Source: Plantibacter sp. Leaf314
GTDB lineage: Bacteria; Actinomycetota; Actinomycetes; Actinomycetales; Microbacteriaceae
Reading direction: 5' to 3'
NCBI RefSeq assembly: GCF_001423185.1
Contig: NZ_LMOB01000001.1
Span: forward strand, 699,437 to 763,436
DNA: 64,000 nucleotides
The translations under genes were made by a program, and so were the position numbers. Under the pieces are notes generated by a model. The model had not been told where the DNA came from. It was given only the letters and a program-made list of their open reading frames with translations, and searched no databases. Below, piece after piece: positions 57,502 to 64,000 of the stretch. How positions within the stretch are numbered: the first letter of the stretch is position 1; every line of letters begins with the position of its first letter.

Positions 57502-58920
57502 ATGACCACGAACCTCGACGCAGCAGACACGACGCCGACCACCGCCCCGACGGCCGGAGCCCCGGTCGCCCTGATCCACCGCCCGGGGCGCTGGATCGAC
57601 GGCTGGAACCCTGAGGACACGGCCTTCTGGGAGCGTGAGGGTCGGAGCATCGCCGGGAGGAACCTGCGGTGGTCGATCTTCGCCGAGTTCCTCGGCTTCG
57701 TCGTCTGGCAGCTCTGGAGCATCGTCGTCGTGATGTTGCCGAGTGCGGGGTTCTCCTTCTCCACCGCCGAGACGTTCTGGCTGATCTCCATGCCGAGTCT
57801 CGTCGGCGCCACCCTCCGGTTCCCCTACTCGTTCATGGTCCCGAAGTTCGGCGGACGCAATTGGACGATCATCTCCGCCGGGCTGCTCCTCATCCCGTCG
57901 ATCGCCCTCGCGCTCTGCGTGGGCAATCCTGACACCCCCTTCGGCGTCATGCTCGTCGTCGCCGGACTCGCCGGCTTCGGCGGCGGCAACTTCGCCAGTT
58001 CCATGTCCAACATCACCTACTTCTACCCGCAGCGGGAGAAGGGGTGGGCGCTCGGCTTGAATGCGGCCGGCGGCAACCTCGGTGCCGCGGTCGCGCAGTT
58101 CGTCGTACCCATCGCGGTCACGATCGGTGCGGCGGCCAGCCTCAATCTGAGCCTGGCCGGCTGGATCTGGGTGCCGCTCATCCTGGTGGCTATGGTCGGC
58201 GCGTACCGCTCCATGGACAACCTGTCGTCCGCGAAGGCCGATCTCCGCGGGTCCGCGGCCGCGCTCCGCGAACCGCACCTCTGGCTCCTCGCCGTGCTCT
58301 ACATCGGTACGTTCGGATCCTTCATCGGCTTCGCGAGCGTCTTCCCCAAACTCATCGCGGATCAGTTCCCCGCGTTCTCGACGTTCGCCGTGGGTTCCGC
58401 CTCGATCTCCCTCGCGTTCCTCGGAGCCTTGATCGGTTCCCTGGCCCGGCCCTTCGGCGGACGGCTCGCAGACCGCTTCGGTGGTGCGGTCGTGACGATG
58501 AGCGCGTTCGCGGTCATGGCGCTCGGTGCGCTCGCGGTGCTCTGGACCCTTCCGCTCGCGAACTTCTGGCTCTTCCTCGGATGTTTCCTGCTCCTGTTCG
58601 TGGCCGCCGGCGTCGGCAACGGCTCGACGTACCGGATGATCCCCAGTGTGTTCGCCGCACGTTCCGGGCTGCAGGACGCCCACCAGCGCGGTGGCGATGT
58701 GACGACGCAGCGGAAGGCGGCGGCCGCCCTGGGACTCATCTCCGCGATCGGTGCGTACGGCGGCTTCGTGATCCCGCAGATCCTCGGCCTCTCGCACGGT
58801 GCCACCGGCAGCTACTCGTCCGCGTTCATCGGGTTCGTCGGAGCGTACGTCGTCCTCTTCGCGATCACCTTCCTCGTGTACTTCCGGAGGAACGCGTCGC
58901 TCGCCGGTCAACGGCTGTGA
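57502..58920 (+). CDS. narK: Nitrate/nitrite MFS transporter (NarK family)
   Basis: A 472-residue transporter with 12 helices after a ~50-residue hydrophilic N-terminus. Nitrate signature motifs GFGGGNFASSMSNI and GVGNGSTYRMIP are present, with the substrate arginine in ATLRFPYSF. It brings in nitrate and may export nitrite. GGAG lies about seven bases upstream of the ATG at 57502. It leads the narK-nitrate reductase-FAD protein operon. Confidence 0.95.
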   Translation: MTTNLDAADTTPTTAPTAGAPVALIHRPGRWIDGWNPEDTAFWEREGRSIAGRNLRWSIFAEFLGFVVWQLWSIVVVMLPSAGFSFSTAETFWLISMPSLVGATLRFPYSFMVPKFGGRNWTIISAGLLLIPSIALALCVGNPDTPFGVMLVVAGLAGFGGGNFASSMSNITYFYPQREKGWALGLNAAGGNLGAAVAQFVVPIAVTIGAAASLNLSLAGWIWVPLILVAMVGAYRSMDNLSSAKADLRGSAAALREPHLWLLAVLYIGTFGSFIGFASVFPKLIADQFPAFSTFAVGSASISLAFLGALIGSLARPFGGRLADRFGGAVVTMSAFAVMALGALAVLWTLPLANFWLFLGCFLLLFVAAGVGNGSTYRMIPSVFAARSGLQDAHQRGGDVTTQRKAAAALGLISAIGAYGGFVIPQILGLSHGATGSYSSAFIGFVGAYVVLFAITFLVYFRRNASLAGQRL

Positions 58921-58957
58921 GCGACCGTCCCGTCCACGTCTGACCGAAGGACACCGC

Positions 58958-61120
58958 ATGCCGCGTTCCACCGCCCCGGCGACCGACACCCACTGCCCCT
59001 ACTGCGCCCTCCAGTGCGCGATGTCCCTCACCCGGGCACCCACGGTGGACGGCGTGGCTCCGCGGCTCCCACTCGAGGTCTCGGGACGGGACTTCCCGAC
59101 GAACCGGGGAGGCCTCTGCAAGAAGGGGTGGACGTCCGGCGAGCTCCTCGGGCGGGGCGACCGCCTCACGGCCCCGCTCGTGCGGAACCCCGCCGGGGCG
59201 CTGGTCGAGACGAGCTGGGACACCGCGTTGGATCTCGTCGCCTCGACCATCCTGCGGATCCGCGAGGCACGCGGAGCGGACGCCGTCGGGGTGTTCGGAG
59301 GCGGCGGACTCACGAACGAGAAGGCCTACCAGCTGGGCAAGTTCGCGAGGATCGCGATCGGCACAAGTCGAATCGACTACAACGGGCGGTTCTGCATGTC
59401 GTCCGCGGCGGCCGCGGGCAACCGGGCGTTCGGGATCGACCGGGGGCTGCCGTTCCCGCTCGAGGACCTCGACGGCGCATCGACCGTCCTCCTCCTCGGG
59501 TCGAACGTCGCGGAGACCATGCCGCCGTTCATCGGTCATCTCACGGGTGCGCAAGCCGCCGGCGGTCTCATCGTCGTCGACCCGCGTCGTTCGGCGACCG
59601 CCCGACTGACCGAGCAGCAGCGTGGCATGCACGTGCAACCCGCCCCGGGCACCGACCTCGTCTTCCTGCTGGGGCTGACGCACCTCGTCCTCGCCGAGGG
59701 GCTCGCCGACCTCGACTACCTCGAGCGCCGCACGACGGGGCTGGGTGCGCTTCGGCGCAGCGTCAGCGCCTGGTGGCCGGAACGGGTCCAGTCGGTCACG
59801 GGCGTGCCCACCACGGTGCTCCGCGAGGTCGCGCATCGACTCACCACGGCCGGCGGGGGCACCTACATCCTCACGGGTCGGGGCGTCGAGCAGCATGTCG
59901 ACGGCACCGACACGGCCACCGCGGCCATCAACCTCGCGCTCGTCCTCGGCCTGCCTGGCCGGCCGGGGTCCGGCTACGGCACCCTCACCGGTCAGGGCAA
60001 CGGCCAGGGCGGTCGGGAGCACGGGCAGAAGTGCGATCAGCTGCCGGGGTATCGGAAGATCACCGATCCCGAAGCGCGCCGTCACGTCGCGGGTGTCTGG
60101 GGCGTCCCCGTCGAGTCGATCCCCGGCCCCGGTCTCCCGGCCGTCGCCCTGCTGAACACGCTCGGAGATGCCGACGGCGTGCACGCGCTCCTCGTCCACG
60201 GCTCGAACGTCGTCGTCTCGGCACCCAACGTGCAGACGGTCCGCGATCGCCTGGAGCGTCTCGAACTCCTGGTGGTGTGCGACTTCTTCCTCTCCGAGAC
60301 CGCCGCGCTCGCCGACGTCGTCCTCCCCACCACCCAATGGGCTGAAGAGGAGGGCACCATGACGTCCTTGGAGGGCCGGGTCATCCGCCGACGGCTGGCC
60401 GTCGATCCTCCGGCGGGTGTCCGGAGCGAACTCTGGATCATGCGCGAGCTGGCGCGTCGACTCGACGCCCCCGGTCGGTTCGACGTGGACCCGGCCCTGG
60501 TCTTCGACGAGCTGGCGGCAGCGTCGGCCGGTGGTGTCGCCGACTACTCGGGTCTCAGCCATGCCCTGCTCGACACCGGCATCGCCGCCCATTGGCCGTT
60601 CCCGGCGGGCGGTTCCGGCACCCCACGGCTGTTCAGCGAACGGTTCGCCCACGACGACGGTCTGGCGCGTCTCGTCCCCGTCCGTCCCGCCGTCGGATCG
60701 GAGTCCGTCGACGCGGAACACGAGCTCACCCTCACGACCGGTCGGCTGCTCGAGCACTACCAGTCCGGGACCCAGACACGCCGCGTCCCGGAGCTCGACG
60801 ACGCCCGCCCCGCCGTGTTCGTCCAGCTCCACCCGGCGACCGCTGCACGTCTCGGCATCGTCGAGGGCGGAATGGTCGAGCTGTCGAACCGTCGTGGAAC
60901 CCTCACTGCGCGGGCGAGCATCGACCTCGACATCCGTCACGACACCGTGTTCCTTCCGTTCCACTATGCCGGTGCGGCCTCGGCGAACCTCCTGACGCAG
61001 GACGCCGTGGACCCGGTCTCCGGCATGCCCGACTTCAAACGCGCGGCGGTCCGCGTGCGTCCGGCCGTCCACGGCGGATCCCCCGTGCCCGCTGCCGCCG
61101 GGGTCGGTGCACGATCATGA
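58958..61120 (+). CDS. Assimilatory nitrate reductase, molybdopterin catalytic subunit
   Basis: A 720-residue bis-MGD oxidoreductase of the NasA/NarB group. The N-terminal [4Fe-4S] ligands are C13, C16, C20 and C54 (HCPYCALQC ... GGLCKKGW). Molybdopterin-binding motifs include FCMSSAAAAGNRAFG with a cysteine suited to ligate Mo, LLLGSNVAETMPP, and GQGNGQGGREHGQKCDQLPG. The C-terminal domain has LTTGRLLEHYQSGTQTRR. There is no signal peptide, so it is cytoplasmic. GAAGGA precedes the ATG; the stop overlaps the next gene (ATGA). Confidence 0.92.
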   Translation: MPRSTAPATDTHCPYCALQCAMSLTRAPTVDGVAPRLPLEVSGRDFPTNRGGLCKKGWTSGELLGRGDRLTAPLVRNPAGALVETSWDTALDLVASTILRIREARGADAVGVFGGGGLTNEKAYQLGKFARIAIGTSRIDYNGRFCMSSAAAAGNRAFGIDRGLPFPLEDLDGASTVLLLGSNVAETMPPFIGHLTGAQAAGGLIVVDPRRSATARLTEQQRGMHVQPAPGTDLVFLLGLTHLVLAEGLADLDYLERRTTGLGALRRSVSAWWPERVQSVTGVPTTVLREVAHRLTTAGGGTYILTGRGVEQHVDGTDTATAAINLALVLGLPGRPGSGYGTLTGQGNGQGGREHGQKCDQLPGYRKITDPEARRHVAGVWGVPVESIPGPGLPAVALLNTLGDADGVHALLVHGSNVVVSAPNVQTVRDRLERLELLVVCDFFLSETAALADVVLPTTQWAEEEGTMTSLEGRVIRRRLAVDPPAGVRSELWIMRELARRLDAPGRFDVDPALVFDELAAASAGGVADYSGLSHALLDTGIAAHWPFPAGGSGTPRLFSERFAHDDGLARLVPVRPAVGSESVDAEHELTLTTGRLLEHYQSGTQTRRVPELDDARPAVFVQLHPATAARLGIVEGGMVELSNRRGTLTARASIDLDIRHDTVFLPFHYAGAASANLLTQDAVDPVSGMPDFKRAAVRVRPAVHGGSPVPAAAGVGARS

Positions 61121-62784
61121 ACGCCCAGCGTCGCGGCCCACTCCGGATCGTCCTCATCGGCTTCGGGCCGGTGGGCGCGCGGTTCGCCGAGGAGCTCGCC
61201 CCCGGTGTCCGGGCAGGCGACGTCGCGCTGACCGTGATCGGCCAGGAACCGGTCGACGCCTACAACCGTGTCCTCGTCGCCGAACACGCCACCGGTTCCG
61301 CACAGCTCGCCGACATGACCCTCGTCAGCGCCCGGGACCTGGCCGACGACGGCATCAGGGTGCTCCTCGGTGCAACCGCGACCCGGATCGATCGCGCGGG
61401 CCGGACGGTGGAACTCGACCGTGGAGACGCACTCCCCTACGACCATCTCGTCCTCGCGACCGGAGCACGGGCGAACGTCCCGACGCTCGACGGCGTCGAT
61501 CGGTGGAGACGCGACCTCCCCGCACTGGAGAAGTACGGCGCGCGTCTCATGCGGTCGGATCACGCCCTTCCGGCCGGGGTGTGCGCCATGCGAGACCTCG
61601 ACGACGCCGACACCGTCGCTGCGGTGGTGCGGACTGGCGGACGGATCGTCGTCCTCGGCGCGGGTGTGCTCGGCCTCGAGACGGCTCTCGCGGCGGCGAG
61701 GGCCGGGGCCGACGTGGTCGTCGTGCACCACGGCCCAACGCCCATGCCACGCAACCTCGATCGCGGCGCCGGCTCCGTCCTGTCCGCAGCGTTGCGTGCG
61801 GCGGGGGTCGAGGTCGTGGCGAACAGTCGAGCGGAGGCGGTGGGCTTCCGGGACGACCCCGCTGGCGGTGGTCGTCGGTTCGACGCCCTCATCACCGCGG
61901 ACGGCAAGCGGATCGCGGGAGACCTGCTCCTCTTGTCGTGCGGGGTGAGCGCCCGGTCGGACCTCGCGGTCCTCGCCGGGCTCCGAGTGGGCGCGGGCGT
62001 CCTCGTCGATGAAGCGCTCACCAGCTGGTCCGACGAGCGGATCTCGGCGATCGGGGACTGCGCGCACATTCTCACCCCGACGCCGGAGCGCCTGAGCGAA
62101 CGGGTCGTCCCCGGCGGCCCCTCCGGACTCATCGGTCCGGGGTGGCGGCAGGCGGAGTGGCTCGCTGCCCGCCTCCTCCGAGCGGGCGGAGCGATCGACG
62201 ATCGGCGCGGTCTGCTCACGCCCCCACCGGTCGAGCGATCCAGTCCGGTCGCGCTCAAGGCCATCGGCGTCGACGTGGTCGCGGTCGGCGACGTCCAGGT
62301 CGACCCCTGGGACGTCTCCCCCGAAGCGACGGACTCCTGCGGGATGCACGGGCCGGCGAGGCGGAGCGTCTCGGTCTGGGCGGACCCCGACCACGGCCGG
62401 TACGTGAAGATGGTCACCCGAGCCGGCGTCTTGAGCGCGTTCGTGGCCGTCGGGATGCCTCGGACCGCCGCTGAGCTGACCCTCCTCTACGAGAGCGGTG
62501 GCGAGCTGCCCGCGGACCGTTCCGTACTGCTCCGCCTCGACGGGCCGGACGCCGCAGGCGCGTCATCCGCCGACGCCTTCGCACCGACCACGACCGTCTG
62601 CACCTGCAACGGCGTGACCGTCGGCAGGATCCTGGAGGCGGCGGAGGCCGGCAGCACGACGGTCGCCTGCATCGGCAAGGCGACCCGTGCCGGCACCGGC
62701 TGCGGCGGGTGCACCGATCGGATCACGGCGGTGCTGGAGCGTGTCGCGACCGGCGAGCATCAGGGTGAGCCGGTCGCCGTGTGA
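61117..62784 (+). CDS. FAD-dependent oxidoreductase with BFD [2Fe-2S] domain, nitrate reductase electron-transfer subunit (NasB-like)
   Basis: A 555-residue protein like the N-terminal half of NirB: FAD site (RIVLIGFGPVGARFAEEL), NAD(P) site (RIVVLGAGVLGLETALAAAR), ISAIGDCA, and a C-terminal BFD [2Fe-2S] cluster with C495, C497, C529 and C532 (TVCTCNG; GCGGC). It would pass electrons from NAD(P)H to the preceding nitrate reductase, with which it shares a 4-base overlap. A direct reductase role on nitrite is excluded by the lack of a siroheme domain. Confidence 0.88.
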   Translation: MNAQRRGPLRIVLIGFGPVGARFAEELAPGVRAGDVALTVIGQEPVDAYNRVLVAEHATGSAQLADMTLVSARDLADDGIRVLLGATATRIDRAGRTVELDRGDALPYDHLVLATGARANVPTLDGVDRWRRDLPALEKYGARLMRSDHALPAGVCAMRDLDDADTVAAVVRTGGRIVVLGAGVLGLETALAAARAGADVVVVHHGPTPMPRNLDRGAGSVLSAALRAAGVEVVANSRAEAVGFRDDPAGGGRRFDALITADGKRIAGDLLLLSCGVSARSDLAVLAGLRVGAGVLVDEALTSWSDERISAIGDCAHILTPTPERLSERVVPGGPSGLIGPGWRQAEWLAARLLRAGGAIDDRRGLLTPPPVERSSPVALKAIGVDVVAVGDVQVDPWDVSPEATDSCGMHGPARRSVSVWADPDHGRYVKMVTRAGVLSAFVAVGMPRTAAELTLLYESGGELPADRSVLLRLDGPDAAGASSADAFAPTTTVCTCNGVTVGRILEAAEAGSTTVACIGKATRAGTGCGGCTDRITAVLERVATGEHQGEPVAV

Positions 62785-62801
62785 GGCTCCCGGGAACGAC
62801 G

Positions 62802-62843
62802 ACGGCGGAGGCGCCTGCTGCATGCAGCTGACGACTCCGCCGT
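62802..62843. terminator. Hairpin between the nitrate operon and rimM
   Basis: A 9-bp stem ACGGCGGAG/CTCCGCCGT encloses a 24-base loop that holds its own palindrome around TGCATGCA. It stands between two convergent operons (nitrate reductase on plus, rpsP-khpA-rimM on minus) and likely ends both. Confidence 0.6.
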
Positions 62844-62877
62844 GCGGTGCGAACCGGAATACGGCTCGGAACGGGTG

Positions 62878-63522
62878 CTACTCGGGCTTCGACGTTCCGG
62901 TCTCGTCCGGCGCCGTCTCCGGCGCCTCGGGCGCTTCGGCCTCTGGGGCGTCGGCGACCGGTGCGTCGTCGGCCTCGGGGAGCTCCTCGAAGAGCCCGGT
63001 CGGCGGCGTGACCGTCACGATCCCGGCGGCGACGTCCACAGCCGGGACGATGGCCTTGACGAACGGGACCATGACTTCGCCGTCGCGCGTCTTGACGATC
63101 AGGAGGTCCTGCGAGGGGAAGTGCTCGACCCGCGCGACGGTTCCGACCGACGCACCATCACGATGCACCGCCAGACCGACGAGCTGGTGGTCGTACCACG
63201 CGTCTTCCTCGGCCGGCAGCTCCGTCGGGTCCTGTTCGACCCACAGGATGGCCTTGACCAGGGTCTCGGCTTCGCTGCGATCGGTGATGCCGACGAAGAA
63301 CGCCACCGGCTGGCTGTTGTACCAGCGGAGCTCGATGAGCTCGAGTGACTTACCGCGCCATTTGGAGCCGGCGGGGACCTGCAGGGTGAAGCTCGCACCT
63401 GGCGTGAACCGGTGTTCCGGCTCGTCCGTGTAGAGCTCGACCTTCAGGGCGCCCTTCAGGCCATGTGCCTTCGTGAGCCGACCGACCCGCAGTTGGGTCT
63501 TCGGCTCCGTCTCCTCAGCCAC
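62878..63522 (-). CDS. rimM: Ribosome maturation factor RimM
   Basis: A 214-residue RimM. The N-terminal domain (VGRLTKAHGLKGALKVELYTDEP) and PRC-barrel domain (DAWYDHQLVGLAVHRDG; DLLIVKTRDGEVMVPFVKAIV) are complete. A further ~40-residue acidic Ala/Pro/Glu tail is unusual. It helps assemble the 30S head. Start GTG at 63522, directly after the khpA stop. Here it is the last gene of its operon. Confidence 0.95.
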   Translation of the reverse strand: MAEETEPKTQLRVGRLTKAHGLKGALKVELYTDEPEHRFTPGASFTLQVPAGSKWRGKSLELIELRWYNSQPVAFFVGITDRSEAETLVKAILWVEQDPTELPAEEDAWYDHQLVGLAVHRDGASVGTVARVEHFPSQDLLIVKTRDGEVMVPFVKAIVPAVDVAAGIVTVTPPTGLFEELPEADDAPVADAPEAEAPEAPETAPDETGTSKPE

Positions 63523-63774
63523 CTAGGCGCTTGCGCCGGTGGCGTCCGTGTCGACCACGTCGACGCGGACCCGCCGGCCGTCCGCCAACGCAGCCACGAG
63601 GGTGCGGAGGGACTTGGCCGTCCGGCCGGCACGACCGATGACCCGGCCGAGGTCCTCGGGGTTCACACGAACCTCGAGGACCTCGCCACGGGCGGAGTTC
63701 TGTGCCGTGACGCGAACGTCATCCGGGTGATCGACGATCCCCTTGACGAGGTGTTCGAGCGCGGGAGCGAGCAA
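63523..63774 (-). CDS. khpA: KH-domain RNA-binding protein (KhpA/YlqC)
   Basis: An 83-residue single KH domain with the RNA-binding GxxG loop in LGRVIGRAGRTAKSLR, starting LAPALEHLVKGIVDHPDDVRV. It lies between rpsP and rimM as usual. The start is TTG at 63774, two bases after the rpsP stop, a rare initiation codon in this window. Confidence 0.93.
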   Translation of the reverse strand: MLAPALEHLVKGIVDHPDDVRVTAQNSARGEVLEVRVNPEDLGRVIGRAGRTAKSLRTLVAALADGRRVRVDVVDTDATGASA

Positions 63775-63776
63775 GG

Positions 63777-64000
63777 CTACGCCTGCTCTGCTTCGGCGGC
63801 GTCAGCGGCGGGAGCCTCGGCCTCGGCCGGAGCAGCCTTGGCCGGAGCCTCGGCCTTCGGCTTGAGGACGGGCTTCTTCTTCTCGTCGGCGACGAAGGCG
63901 GCCTTCGGCTCCTTGACGCGGACGGTGCTGACCGCGTCCTTGTCGCCCTTGAACTTGCCCCAGTCGCCCGTGAGCTTGAGGAGCGCTGCGACCTGCTCGG
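63777..64000 (-). CDS. rpsP: 30S ribosomal protein S16, C-terminal part (cut by window edge)
   Basis: Read on the minus strand from the window edge: EQVAALLKLTGDWGKFKGD, the conserved C-terminal region of S16, then a Lys-rich stretch and a long Ala/Glu/Pro tail (ending AADAAEAEQA and TAG at 63777-63779). The tail extends about 45 residues beyond the usual S16 end. The N-terminus lies outside the window. First gene of rpsP-khpA-rimM. Confidence 0.93.
   Translation of the reverse strand, partial: EQVAALLKLTGDWGKFKGDKDAVSTVRVKEPKAAFVADEKKKPVLKPKAEAPAKAAPAEAEAPAADAAEAEQA

Noticed and set aside
58865..61072. A 735-codon minus-strand frame opposite the nitrate reductase
   Set aside because: Antisense to a gene with all Fe-S and cofactor motifs; low-complexity charged translation with no domain.

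Overview
The window is a 64 kb piece of a chromosome with very high G+C content. It is densely packed, uses GTG starts often, and has many 4-base (ATGA/GTGA) gene overlaps. Gene content points to an actinomycete of the family Microbacteriaceae: GlgE/GlgB glycogen metabolism, the rpsB-tsf-pyrH-frr-cdsA and rplS-lepB-rnhB-DUF2469-yraN-comM-dprA-xerC blocks, PspC-linked signalling, and a long LigA with an inserted loop. I cannot fix the genus. I see no prophage, insertion sequence, CRISPR array or plasmid function.

Layout. 1-118: the 3' part of a tRNA-Lys gene, a second copy of its 3' end, and an extragenic palindrome. 198-3812 (minus): an ECF-type thiamine-precursor transporter (S, fused A-A', T) with a small P-loop kinase, behind a clear TPP riboswitch. 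3861-7473: GerW-like protein, DNA polymerase IV, a membrane acyltransferase and an unknown protein. 7588-15027: gatCAB, an acyl-CoA ligase and ligA. 15178-19121: sugar-porter MFS, mnmA and a cysteine desulfurase. 19189-28813: glycogen/alpha-glucan genes glgX, ybaK-like, glgP, glgE and glgB. 28898-34322: a YbbN-like thioredoxin, a two-part membrane protein/lipoprotein, a hydrolase, a small Cys protein, a lytic transglycosylase and a DivIVA-domain protein. 34378-38778: cdsA, frr, pyrH, tsf and rpsB, read on the minus strand. 39090-46024: M23 peptidase, xerC, dprA, comM, yraN, DUF2469, rnhB, lepB and rplS. 46189-50649: a membrane protein and a PspC/LiaFSR-like envelope-stress system. 50676-63999: trmD and rimM-khpA-rpsP, separated by an 11 kb assimilatory nitrate/nitrite cluster.

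The nitrate cluster is the most coherent accessory block. NarK imports nitrate, a molybdopterin nitrate reductase with an FAD/[2Fe-2S] partner makes nitrite, and NirBD makes ammonium. CobA and a CbiX-like chelatase serve siroheme synthesis, and a HemD-winged-helix protein resembles the NnaR regulator. A four-site array with 11-bp spacing upstream of narK looks like a GlnR operator. The cluster sits inside what is usually the compact rpsP-khpA-rimM-trmD operon, so trmD now lies downstream of nirD-cbiX.
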